DNA from: Parapristionchus giblindavisi
Lineage: Eukaryota > Nematoda > Chromadorea > Rhabditida > Diplogasteridae
Assembly (NCBI GenBank): GCA_943737045.1
Contig: CALSFV010000253.1
Location: 186,001 to 250,000 of the forward strand
DNA length: 64,000 nucleotides
Direction: 5' to 3'
Shown piece by piece: positions 1 through 10,351 of the stretch. The translations under genes were made by a program, and so were the position numbers. Every line of letters starts with the position of its first letter. Position 1 is the first letter of the stretch. The notes below the pieces were generated by a model. That model was not told the origin of the DNA and did not search any database. It saw nothing but the letters and a program-made list of their open reading frames with translations.

Positions 1-540
1 CTAGGGGGAGCAAGCATGATGACATTAGTATACCGATTTCCCCAATTACAGGCAAGTTTGTCAATGAGATGTCCAAAATAGAACAAGGTAGCCAATGGTA
101 GCCATAGATAGGAGACGCTAGCCAATGATATGCCGAGATAGTAGCAAGCCAATCACTGGTATGCCCTCATAACAACAAGCTAGTCAATGGTATGCCCAGA
201 TAAGCTCCTACCGGTCTGCCAGAGGTGTTGATCTGTCTCATCTCTGCGTATTGACCCTCGTCATGATGCTGATATGTTGAGGCTGCACCCGGATACGATG
301 GGCGAGTCCCATACATATCTAGAAATATATATTTTTAGCTTATCATATATCATCATGTTTCAAGAAGTAAAACACGAACAAAATAAAATAAATTGAACAA
401 ATACGAAAAATGGCAATGGATATTATTTATCATAAAATGTTAGCTAAAAAGTAAATAAGGGTTTTGTGAAATTATGTTGATAGACGAGTGTTAAAAAATA
501 ATTTAAAATATTACATTATGCTGTTCGCATGAACGCAACC
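1..540. repeat. Left copy of a segmental duplication (partner 3815-4240)
   Basis: This stretch can be aligned by eye to about 3815-4240. Shared blocks include a repeated 'tatgcccagata' phrase, the exon at 212-318 and the AT-rich intron sequence after it. The coding part is better conserved than the flanks. The simplest reading is a tandem duplication of a minus-strand gene, with this copy running off the left edge of the window. Confidence 0.65.
212..318 (-). CDS. Internal exon of paralogue 1 of an unrecognised gene
   Basis: On the minus strand a TTTCTAG acceptor is followed by 107 nt (two bases plus 35 codons) ending at a CCG|GTAGGA donor. The translation begins with Met-Tyr-Gly-Thr and ends in QINTSGRP. 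The paralogous exon at 3946-4031 has the same phases at both ends and also ends in QINTSGKP, which argues that the reading frame is real. Further exons must lie to the left, outside the window. No domain is recognised. The peptide is rich in Gln, Tyr and Ser and looks like a linker or cytoplasmic segment. No upstream exon was found between 320 and 900. Confidence 0.6.
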
Positions 541-900
541 CTCTATACTTTCAATACTTTTATACCGCTATACCAATTTACCATTGCCAAATGCTTATCA
601 TTTCGTATACAGAGATTGGTAACGCCGAACGAAAATACGAGAAAGAAATGGTTGTATTCTCTATGTGGTAATGATAATACAGAGTAAAAGATAGAGTGAG
701 GAGAATGAGAAAGAGGAAGAACGAGAGGAAATAGAGGATACTGAAAGGGATGGACGGAGAGAGAGAGAAAAAAGAGAAAGAGAGATAAAGCGACAGAGGG
801 AGAGAAAGATACATGGAGAGATAGAGAGAGAGGGGGATAGATAGGTGGTAAGTTAATCATATGATACCGGCAAAACGTTTTCTCGTTACACGGCGGTTCA
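540..900. repeat. Purine-rich low-complexity tract
   Basis: Positions 690-850 are largely a GA-rich run (repeated gagaga). Its complement gives a long Ser/Leu/Phe/Pro open frame that I treat as an artefact of composition. No splice-bounded exon is visible. Confidence 0.6.
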
Positions 901-1190
901 TTGGAGGGAAATCCCTACATTTAACTTTGGCTTGAAGCCTCCCGCACTACGAAAAATCGGCAAAGTTGTTTTGCACCGGGTGGGATTCGAACCCACGAGG
1001 TTCGGATCGCCAGACAAAAGTTCTAACCACTAAGCCATCTCGGCATGCTACGTAACTCGTAGAACTTGATGATGAACGCATTTGGGGGGAGGGACCGCAG
1101 CGCGTTGTTGAGCGCGTCGCGCCGCTCTCTCCCCCTACGCTAACTATTACCGTATATAATAATGAACTTTCGTGGTAAGACATTTGTTGA
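897..1190 (-). repeat. tRNA-derived SINE-like element, minus strand
   Basis: Positions 973-1045, read on the minus strand, contain a good box A (TGGCTTAGTGGTTA), a perfect T arm (GTGGG TTCGAAT CCCAC) and tRNA-like spacing. The acceptor stem has a mismatch and wobble pairs, and the anticodon stem does not pair, so a working tRNA is unlikely. The flank 'caactttgccga' and the following 'tagtgcgggag' block are shared with the copy at 4683-4800, which marks this as a dispersed SINE family. Confidence 0.6.
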
Positions 1191-1199
1191 ACAATTTAT

Positions 1200-1985
1200 C
1201 CTGATTTTTAAAAACTGCGAGTCGCTCTTAACTACTGTCCTTGAACCGCCGTGCGTTAGCTATGGTCAGTATATCGATAGTCCGATCATAAGGTAAAGGT
1301 ACAACCCGTTATGCAAGGATTAACAAGTTCCTTTGTATATACGGCCAAAACGCTTATTGCTTCGTTGCTCTCTAGTAATCCGTTCAAAAGCCATGACAAG
1401 ATAAGAAAAGAGGAGAATACTCTCCACTTTTTGCACACTCTCTCACCTTCTTCTTACGTCTTTTATACACCTCATAAACAATTATTATATTACTGAGTGA
1501 ATTTCGAAATATCCTCGATTTTTTTACTATACATAGGTAGTTACTACGGTTGGATTCGTTTTCATCTAGTAAAACAAAACGTGCCATTGGTTGCATACTC
1601 ATATTGTATTAAACCAATGGCACGTTTTCTTGATGAGAAAGCAAGCACTCTCCACAAGGAAAGTTGGAAGAGTATCGTTGATTTGCTAACTTTAAAGAAA
1701 CATCATAAAATGGTACAATGATAAAATGAAATATAACTTTTAACAACAAATAAACAACTTGGAAATAGTTTAAATAAAGAAGTGATGGGGAACGCAAGAG
1801 TTGGGATACACACGGGACAACAACAACGGGGCGGGACTTCTCTCACGCGCCGCCGCACACTCTCTACATGCGAGGTCACGAAAGATACACGGCTGTCACT
1901 TAAACACGGCTACGGAATCGATGAGAGAACAGTGTAGGTGGAAGTGAGATCGGACAAATATGATAGAGCAAGTTTTGAAGACATG
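1200..1985. other. Non-coding stretch with one small hairpin
   Basis: A 16-nt inverted repeat (AAACGTGCCATTGGTT and its complement) lies at 1577-1592 and 1612-1627 and could form a hairpin with an 18-20 nt loop. The open frames on either strand here overlap this repeat and have no supporting splice sites. Nothing else is recognised. Confidence 0.5.
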
Positions 1986-1990
1986 TATAT

Positions 1991-2503
1991 CAGGGCTGTG
2001 CATTTTTCGTTTTTCGATTTTTCGACTTATTTTGAACATTTTTTTCGACGAAAAGTTTTCGATTTTTTCTCTCGAAAAATCGAAAAAAAAGAGAACTGAA
2101 AATAGCACTTGAAATTGATTATTTTATCAATTCGGTAATATTTGAAAGTTATGTTATTGTATCCCAGGGAACGTTTGTAAGAATGTAGTCATTTTTTGCA
2201 ACTGTAATTGTATTATTTTGTCTGGCAAAATCTCTTAGAGATAAGTTGTCTAACTGACTACCATAGAATAATCCATACTCTCTCAAAAAGACACTTTAGA
2301 TAGTTTTCTTCAGCTTGATATAGTAACGGGGACTGGTGTAAGCTAACCAAGTCGAGAAAAATCAAAAGAAATTGCATTTAGAAATTTTTGTACAAACATT
2401 TTCGTTTTTTTTTTTCGAAATTTTTCGATTTTTTCGATATTTATTTCCGAAAAATTTCGTTTTTCGAATTTTTTTTTCGAAATTTCTTTTTCGCACAGCC
2501 CTG
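1991..2503. mobile_element. hAT-like non-autonomous foldback with 8-bp target duplication
   Basis: The element starts CAGGGCTGTGC and ends GCACAGCCCTG. It is flanked by exact copies of ATGTATAT (1983-1990 and 2504-2511), an 8-bp duplication typical of hAT insertions. The arms are self-complementary runs of tttttcg/cgaaaaa. The loop, about 2165-2350, matches part of the palindromic sequence at 44380-44600, so a second small element appears to sit inside. No transposase frame is present. Confidence 0.7.
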
Positions 2504-2935
2504 ATGTATATCTTATTGTTAGTTCTCTAAGTATTGAGAAATTTGTTATGCTCTATTAAAAAAAGAACACAAAAGCAGAGAGCACTCTCGTTTTACAATC
2601 TCTGTCAATATCAGCTATTTTCTCTTCTTGTTTTCAAGATTGAACATCACATTATCGCAAAAAAATAGATATCAACAGAACATATTCCCGCATGGAAATC
2701 ACACCTTACCAAACAATAAAAGTAACGGTTGATTTAAGCCTCGAACACAAAGGTAAACAAAAGTGTTTATATAATTTATTTTATATTTTATCACGTATGC
2801 AAGAAAATAAACACATAAATATGATACGTGAAAATTAAGTGAAGTATAAACGGCATCCCGGGGTCTGTGAAAGATCTCCCATTTATCAGAAATATTCACG
2901 GAATGATTAAAAGTAACAAAGGAATATAATCTCCG

Positions 2936-4031
2936 TCATTTCACCCTCTTCATCCTCCTCTTCTTCACCAAGTATAATACACTGATGATTGCAGCAGGAA
3001 GGAGCACCATCTTAAAATGAAGATTACCAAGATTTATTGAAACGAAAAAAAATTAAGGGGTCCCCATCCAATTTCATCGCACATTTGTTCGACAATCAGA
3101 TGAATCGTAAATCCGATGGCGTAAGATGGGCATAAAAAATGAAAAAAAATCTTCAGTTCTAGAATTCTATTCTTGAACTTCCTTTTTTTTAAATTATTTA
3201 GTATTTTCGAGTGATAGCTAATATGCCCCCCCCCCCCAAAAAAGGTTTTGAATCAGAAAACAAAATCGAATGAGCGCTGTAATTCATGATGGAACTAAAT
3301 ATGTTTTAGACATATTTTACTTTACCAATTACCTTCATCCCGGACGTATCCTCTTCGACCGGTTTTTTGTACTTGTAGAAAGGATCCTGAATTATTAAAT
3401 GATTAGTTAATTTTCGTTGCTGAATCATAAACTGACGAGCTGTCTAGTACCGTGGTTTTGTAAAATGACTATATTTTTCATTTAAATTATCCGTTGTCTG
3501 CTCAAAATAAGAAGTTATAATTAAAAGGAACAGTTACAATAGTTGTTGAATTTTTTTAAAAGAAAAGCAAAATGAACTTACACCTGTCCCGTTTACTTGA
3601 TAGTATCCCGGTGGCAACTCTCCAGGAGTATCCTTCTTGTAGATTGCCTGATAAGAATATATGACGTAATATGAGATCCTTATTTCAGCAGCGAGGGAAA
3701 GGTAACCAAATTTTTAGTGACGATTTGTTTAATTTGCCCTGATTGGTTAATTTTTATAGCCCTAGTGCGTTATTGCAATTCGCATCAGAGGAGCAAAGCG
3801 GTAGAAGGAGGGGGGGGGGTGTTGGTCCCAGTAGTATGCAGATTTGTCAAATACAGACAAGATGAGATATCCAATATAGAGTAAGTTAGCCAATAACATG
3901 TCAGATAAGAAAAGGTGTCCGTGATATGCCCAGATAAGAGCTCACCGGTTTGCCAGAGGTGTTGATCTGTTTCATCGTTGCGTGTTGACTCTCATCATTA
4001 TTCTGACATGTTGAGGTTGTGCCGCCCATAT
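2936..4031 (-). CDS. 3' exons of paralogue 2 of an unrecognised gene, hydrophobic segment and basic tail
   Basis: Four minus-strand exons fit together by phase: 4031-3946 (TTTGTAG acceptor, GTGAGC donor), 3647-3582 (ATCAG acceptor, GTAAGT donor), 3386-3333 (TTCAG acceptor, GTAATT donor) and 3010-2936 (TTTTAAG acceptor to a TGA stop). They encode about 92 residues: a polar Gln/Asn-rich stretch ending QINTSGKP, a segment containing PGELPPGYYQVNGTG, then DPFYKYKKPVEED, a hydrophobic stretch of about 14 residues (VLLPAAIISVLYLV) and the basic end KKRRMKRVK. The end suggests a short membrane or membrane-proximal helix with a lysine-rich cytoplasmic tail. I do not recognise the family. The first exon has a paralogue at 212-318. 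Earlier exons were not found between 4040 and 5100; the foldback at 5116-9979 may separate them. Confidence 0.6.
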
Positions 4032-4239
4032 CTACAAATTACATATAATCTAATGTTAATTTATCACAGCTCGTCGAGGTTAAGTAAAATACGAGCGATA
4101 AAATAAATTGAAAAAAAGACTTAAAATGGGAATGGATATAAATTTATTTTAGAAAATATAGATATTCCGATGATAAGACGAATGTGAACAATTTAAAAAA
4201 GACTACATTACGAAGTTCGCATTAACATAAAACAAGATC

Positions 4240-5110
4240 AATTTAACATTAAATCATATTATTTCTTGTAAAGAGACTTGCTACTGAGAATAAAATACAC
4301 AAGAGGTGAGATTCAGAGGAGACTACCACAGCGGATCAACGATAGTAACTAGGAAGCTCCCGCTGGAATCGCAAACGGTGCAAGCCCGAAAACGCCTATT
4401 GCACTCCGGTGTTGCAGGGTAATATTATAGTAAGCAGCTTGAAAAAGTATCTTTCTTTATTTTTTACTTACTTTTTCACTATATTCTCATGAAACAGCAA
4501 AACAGTAACAGAAAAAGCTGCTCACTGTAATATGACCCTGCAAAAACGGAGGTACTAGGTCCTCCCAGCGCGAAAGTTGAGATACGCTATGGATGCGCGC
4601 GTTGCGGCTACGCGTTGCGGCTGCTTGCCATACTAACGCTTCTGACTAAAGCTATCATCGAGTTTTACGAGTTGGGAGACATTCTGAGATGGCTTAGTGG
4701 CCAGAACTTTTGAGTAGCGATCCGAATGTCGTGGGTTCGAACCCCGCACGATGCAAATCAACTTTGCCGACTTTTCATAGTGCGGGAGTCTTCAAACCAT
4801 AGATAACTTAAATTAATTGTATTAATAGATGTACAAGAATAAGTATGAATGCATTTTAAATGTAATTCATACAAAAAAAAACAATGTAGGGATTTCACTC
4901 CAACGAACCGCCGTGACTATAACAACTGGGCGGGACTTATCCTACGCGCCGCTATACGATGTTATGGTGGACACGTCATCCACAGATTCTTTCCATTCAA
5001 TCTATACAACTATCAATCCATTTGTTATGAACGTTCATAACGATCTGACTCATTTCCTATAAAATCATAAAGGTCATCGTTCTTCCACTCTTTGGCTATT
5101 GTACGATTAC
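4240..5110. repeat. Inverted repeat and tRNA-like SINE copy
   Basis: Positions 4411-4440 and 4521-4555 are inverted copies (about 30 nt, around 'gcagggtaatatta'), separated by about 80 nt of AT-rich sequence. Positions 4683-4755 on the plus strand carry the same tRNA-like head as 973-1045: box A TGGCTTAGTGG, box B GGGTTCGAACCCC and the same 'caactttgccga' flank. From 4830 to 5100 no supported gene is visible. Confidence 0.5.
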
Positions 5111-5303
5111 CTTAAGAGGCATGTTCCCTAACAATAAGACTCGATCATATTCGACCACCCCCGGACACGTGCGCTAGCAATGAGAACTGGGGGTCCATAC
5201 TTGGCTGTTAGGAGTGTCATCGGCCCTTATTACACAAAACATCTGAAATTTCCTGTTTGTGCCCACAGGCTATCAGAAAAATTAATTTCAAAAAACAACG
5301 TTT

Positions 5304-5651
5304 AAAGGTGGTGTCCGGGCAATATTTTCGTGAACAAACTGTGAAGACAGAAAGATAGCAAAAGTTATTCTGCATATCGTTCATAGATTATTTTATGCTA
5401 ATTCAGCTTATTGATCGCTAGAATCATGAATGAATCATGCTTGATGTACAGGCAAAGGCGCGAAATTTTGAAAATAAGAAAGTTCGACAATAGGTTTCGA
5501 ACCCGCGACGTTGCGCTTACTAGACAGCGCATTTACCACTACACCAAGGGATGGACGAATGGAGGTTCTAATTTCTCGCATATCATTTACCCCTTTAATA
5601 GCCGATATGGTATCATTTGCATAGACATTCGAGGGCCTCCATCTTTAAAAA
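5304..5651 (-). mobile_element. TTTAAAGG-ended element with internal tRNA-like box, inserted in foldback copy 1
   Basis: The element runs from TTTAAAGGTGGTGTCC to GGCCTCCATCTTTAAA, so its ends are inverted. On the minus strand about 5485-5560 reads as a degenerate tRNA head (GGTGTAGTGGTAAATG, later GCGGGTTCGAAACC). Comparison with the uninterrupted foldback arm at about 17590 shows that it was inserted at a TTTAAA site. Related copies: 47936-48060, 49587-49935, 51559-51823, 54231-54455, 59516-59700 and a fragment at 29697-29790. Confidence 0.65.
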
Positions 5652-5694
5652 TCATATTTTTTTCAAATTGTTGACACGAAGTCTAATTATCATG

Positions 5695-8318
5695 CTCAGG
5701 TAATTCGATCAAAGTCAGATCAGGAGAAATCAAGATCTGATCAGGAGAAATCCTAATTTATTTTTGGCATGATCAGATCTAGATTTCACCTGATCAGATC
5801 TTGATTTCTTCTGATCATATTTTGATTTTATCTGATCATATTTTGATTTCTCCTTGTGTTTAAAAATATCTTAGTGGTATTGGAACCACTTAGGAATACA
5901 TCAAAGCAATGTAAATGATTTATTCATGAATGAAGAAAAAAGAAGGTCGATCGGCATTGTAGTATTCTTGTTGCTTCTCGCACGTGTACTCAAAAATGGA
6001 CATTTAAAGGTTTAGAGGGAGGACATTTAAAAAAAGTATAGGTATAAAAGGAATGTAAAGCATATATTATTATCGAAATTACGCTTGAAAGCTGCGTTTT
6101 TCTTTTCAAAAAAAATTCAAATTCGCTACTGAAAGCAAGAAATGACATTCCATGCTACTTTCTACTACCGCAATTTGTTGTATTAGGTTGATGCATAAGT
6201 TTCTTTACAGCACTTTAGCCCTCTTACTTCTCTTGTTGTTGATCAAAGGGGCCTCTACTCTAAATGTTGGAATGACATTTTCCTTTGAAAAAACGTTTTA
6301 TTGAAACTGTCCTGTGTGGGTCATCCTACTGATGAGGCCCATCCCACACGGGCCGGTCCAGTGTCTAGGACCAGGGCCGAAACACTGGATCGTTTTTTTT
6401 TATCTCTAGATAGTCGGTCTTTACATAGTTTCTTTTCTAACACAACCTACTTTAAAACCATTCTTTCATTACTTTAACTCTAATTCCCCCCTTCCTAGTG
6501 TTATTTTCTCGTCAGCCCATCTCGTCGTCCAGCTCAGAGTGGCCCATGTTGTTTTCGTCCCCGATCAAATTCACCACTGTGAGTTCACGCAGTGTCTTTT
6601 CTAGCCCCAGAACGTAAATTCGATTGACTCGCTCATGTTACTAACAAGGGGAATCTTTGGAGTCGGTCTGGCCTTATGAGATGACAATGCCACGACTAGA
6701 ATCACTTTTCGATGGTGATTACGAATCCGTTTTCAGAAAAGGTATAATCCACCTCTGTTTCGAGAAAATCGATATAGAAATAAGGACTGTTAATTAGAAA
6801 AGTCAGATGGTTTGCGTAGGAAACCGCACGAATTTCCGAATCAAAATATCGATTTTCTAGAAACTGTAGGTCGCTTAGGCACTTTCTGAAAACGGATTCG
6901 TAATCACCATCGAAAAGTAATTCTAGTCATGAAATTGTCATCTCATAAGTCCAGGCCGACTCCAAAGACTCCACTTGTAAGCTGAGAAAGTTGAAGGCCC
7001 ATCTCGAATCACCCTTGGGGAAACAAGGTGAAATCTATTTTCAATATGATAACGACTCATTTAAACATTGGCCAAGGCTTGAACTGGCAAGCTATGGCTA
7101 GTCGAAATTCACTCGGAAACGGAGAATGAGGACCACTAGCGCGCAGAGATAAGAGAACTAGCCCATCATTGCGCGCATAATTGCAGGTTTGACATTTCTC
7201 CAACTACGTAGTCTTCATCTATAGGAAAAGGGCTTTCAAATGAGCTATGAAAAGGGCTTTCAAACCATCTCTCATGGACAGAATAATGAAAAAGAGACTC
7301 CTTGTTAATTTTGTAAAGAAACTTATGCATCAACGTAATAGAATGACAAAATTAACATGAGTAGCCACGAGTTACAGTTGTTTCATATTTTCCAATAATG
7401 TAGGTATAATAAAAATGCATACCATTTATATCGCCATGTGCGCTATCTTGTGCTTGAATTTCCTCAGATTGGCCTTCCGATTGATATTAGAAGAGGTCAC
7501 CCATGAGACCAGTTTAGCCGAATAGAAGACGATAAGAAATCAATCTGGAAATCATATTGTATAGATATTTAATACTTTTTTATGAATAATTCTATAGATA
7601 TTGGTTCATTTATTGATCTCATATTGAATCTCCAACACTCGTTATCTTGTCTTGATATTGCGTACGGAATCTGCCATAGCGCCAAAGAGAAATAGCAACT
7701 AGCGAGTGATCGAAAACTGCTTCTAAGTTCGACATAACACGAAAAAAGTAAATGAATTAAGAAATCAATACAACTCACGCTGTGTGATTCCCATAGCTAG
7801 CGGTAGACAGTATTAATCGACCTTCATTCCGCGCCTCTACATTACGAGTTCCTATAAAGCTCAGAATTAATCCGATAATATTGATTTAGAACTACTCTTC
7901 AATCTAATATCATACCTGGCTTCAGCACCTCCACATCCTGCTTGAACAATTCGTGTCATTCAGACTGAGTAGCTGCAAATTTGAACTTTCCCATTTTACA
8001 ACAACATGAATGAGAAACGAAACAACTGTAGCATACAACAAATGGATATATGCATCTTCTAGTTCAATGTAACAACGTGATACGAAAATATGAAATATCT
8101 ATCGATAAAAAACTATTATTTCATCGTAAAAACATAAATTAAAACGTGCTCCCTCCTTATAATCAAACACGCACATAAATTAAACGCGCAAGGCAAAATC
8201 CTTTGCGCATTTGTAGTACTTGATCCGAATCTGATCAGATCTGATCAGATTCTGATTTCATCTGATCAGATTCAAAAGTGGTCAAATTCCTGATCTGACT
8301 TTGATCGAATTACCTGAG
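5695..8318. mobile_element. 31-bp TIR element inserted in foldback copy 1
   Basis: The termini are CTCAGGTAATTCGATCAAAG... (5695-5725) and its exact complement at 8288-8318. Subterminal regions contain clusters of TGATCAGATC-like repeats on both sides. Comparing the junctions with the intact arm at 9750-9775 gives a 2-bp TG duplication. Excluding the mariner-like insertion at 6183-7338 the element is about 1.5 kb. It has no recognisable transposase. The open frame at 7569-7778 has no supporting homology. Confidence 0.65.
6183..7338. mobile_element. Mariner-like element, decayed, with internal inverted repeat
   Basis: TA dinucleotides (6181-6182 and 7339-7340) flank the ends TTAGGTTGATGCATAAG and CTTATGCATCAACGTAA, the usual architecture for mariner. 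Transposase similarity is no longer visible. Positions about 6650-6742 and 6880-6975 are inverted copies (around CGATGGTGATTACGAATC), so part of the interior has been replaced or duplicated as a palindrome. It is the innermost layer of a three-deep nest: foldback copy 1, then the 31-bp TIR element, then this. Confidence 0.65.
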
Positions 8319-9983
8319 TGTGCGATGCGTCTAGGGTGCTCAGGCCTTGCTAATTCATTATTAGCATCGAATGTGCATTGATTCCTAAACCACTTTTTTT
8401 ACTCAAAATTTTGTTTTTTCGGAAAACTCATAGCTTGTTCTAGTTTGTGAAAGAGTTTTTCCACCAGGTATTGTAGCCTAAGCAATAATGCATTGATTCC
8501 ACTTAAAACTGTGTTCTCCACGTTAGACTCAGTTGTCGATTTTTTCGCTCGAATTTCCGTCATCGATGGTTTTCCCGAACAAATGCTGTATTTTCCAAAC
8601 GATTTGTGTGGTCTACTCGAAGTTAAGAGGTGAGACGAGTAAAATGACACAAGAAGCCCATCACTTGGATCAATTTGAAAATTTCGAAAGTTTGAAATGT
8701 TTTCATTTATGAGACTTATTGTGAAGTACAAATAATGTGAATAATATTCAGCCAATGCTCAATGGCTGATCTCTCCTTTCAACCATTTTTTCGAAAATTT
8801 TTATTCTGATTGCGAGCGAAAAATCAGAATTGGGTTTGAATCAGTTTCCAACTTGCTTTCTGTAACATTCTGTCATAGTACTTTGCAATGTACATAATCA
8901 ATATGAAAATCGTTTATTTTCGAAAATTCTTTTTTTTTGGTCATGGAAATCGATTTTTCAAAAGTGAGCCGAATGCAGTTCTACTATGTTTACTCATCGT
9001 GAAACTTCACATTGTCATTGTCATTTGCTCATTGTCGCAGCATTCGAGTCGAGAAACTGCAATACTTCAGAAATTTGCAGAAAAAGTAGGCACTCAAATT
9101 GAATTTTTTGAATTTTCGAAAATAAACGATTTTCATATTGACTAGCTTTGCAAAGTACTATGACAGAATGTTACAGAAAGCAAGTTGGAAACCGATTCAA
9201 AAACAATTCTGATTTTTCGCACGCATTCAGAACGAAACATTTCGAAAAATGGTTGAAAGGAGAGATCAGCCATTGAGCATTGGCTGAATATTATTCACAT
9301 CATTAGTACTTCACAATAAGCCGCATAAACGAAAACATTTCAAACTTGAGAAATTTTGAAATTTTCGGACCACGGGTCTTGAAAATCGAAATTTTCAAAT
9401 TGATCCAAGTGATGGGCTTTTTGAGTCATTTTACTCGTCTCACCTCGAAATTTTGAGTACACCACAATTCCGCACCAATCGTTTGGAAAATAATTCATTT
9501 GTTCCGGAAAACCATCGATGACGTAAGTTCAAGCGAAAAATTCGACAACTGGGTCTAACTTGGTGAACCCGGTTTTAGTGAAATCGATGCAGAATTGCTT
9601 ATGCTACAATACCTGGTCGGAAAACTATGCAGCAATCTACAACAAGCGATGATTAGTCCGAAAAAACCAAAATTTTGAGTCAAACAAATGGTTTAGGAAT
9701 CAATGCACATTCGATGCTAATAGTGAATTAGCAAGGTCTGTGCACCCTAGACGCATCGCACATGATATTTAGACTTCATCTCAACTATTTGAAAAATTAT
9801 GATTTTTAAACGTTGTTTTTTGAAATTATTTTTTCTAATAGCCTGAGGGCACAAACAGGAAATTTCAGCAGTTTTGTGTAATAAGGGCCGATGACACTCC
9901 TAACATCCAAGTATGGACCCCCAGTTCTCATTGCTAGCGCACGTGTCCGGGGGTGGTCGAGTCTTAACGGCCATCTCTCTTAA

Positions 9984-10350
9984 GATAGATAAGTGTGTTA
10001 TTCTTTTTTCTGAGTGCTTATAACATCACCTGTAAAACTCATAATGATACGAAAACCAAACATTACTATCTGTGCTTATTGTTAGAAACTTGTCATGAGA
10101 TGAGTTATCGACACCAGGGTTGTGCGGAAAATTTTCCGACCGGAAAAATTTTCCGGTTTTCCCGACCCCTTTTCGGAAAATTTTCCGAAAAAAAAATACC
10201 GGAAAACCGGAAAAAATTAAAATGCTTACAATTTAAAAAATACATATCTAAAAACAAAATTTAAAGATTTTATTAATTTTTTTCTCTTGCCGGTCATAGT
10301 TGTAACCCGGTATTCGCTAATAATGATGAACAATAACGTAAAAAATATAT
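9984..10350. repeat. CAGGG-type AT/CG foldback fragment
   Basis: From about 10113 the sequence reads CAGGGTTGTGCGG and then alternates GGAAAATTTTCC and CCGGAAAA blocks that are self-complementary. It belongs to the CAGGG family defined at 1991-2503. The right end is not clear. Nothing else is seen up to 10350. Confidence 0.5.
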
Positions 10351-10351
10351 A

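Larger units (their letters stand above)
5116..9979. mobile_element. TTAA-flanked foldback element, copy 1 (heavily nested)
   Basis: TTAA at 5112-5115 and 9980-9983 bounds an element whose ends are inverted copies (left GAGGCATGTTCCC..., right ...CTCTC, followed inward by the shared 'cgaccacccccgg' and 'gctagcaatgagaactgg' blocks). The arms resume at about 8319 and meet around 8930-9110, where AATATGAAAATCGTTTA faces its complement. The same termini and arms occur at 17413-21421 and from 62862 to the window end. No transposase frame was seen. TTAA targets suggest mobilisation by a piggyBac-type enzyme, which is an inference. The left arm is interrupted by the elements at 5304-5651 and 5695-8318. 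Confidence 0.75.

Noticed and set aside
973..1045. Genuine tRNA gene on the minus strand
   Set aside because: Boxes A and B and the T arm are good, but the anticodon stem does not pair and the acceptor stem is weak. A sister copy at 4683 shares non-tRNA flanks, so it is a SINE-like head.
8399..8755. 118-codon minus-strand open frame
   Set aside because: It lies wholly in an arm of foldback copy 1. The same frame fragments recur in mirrored form at 19775-20074 and 20751-21002.
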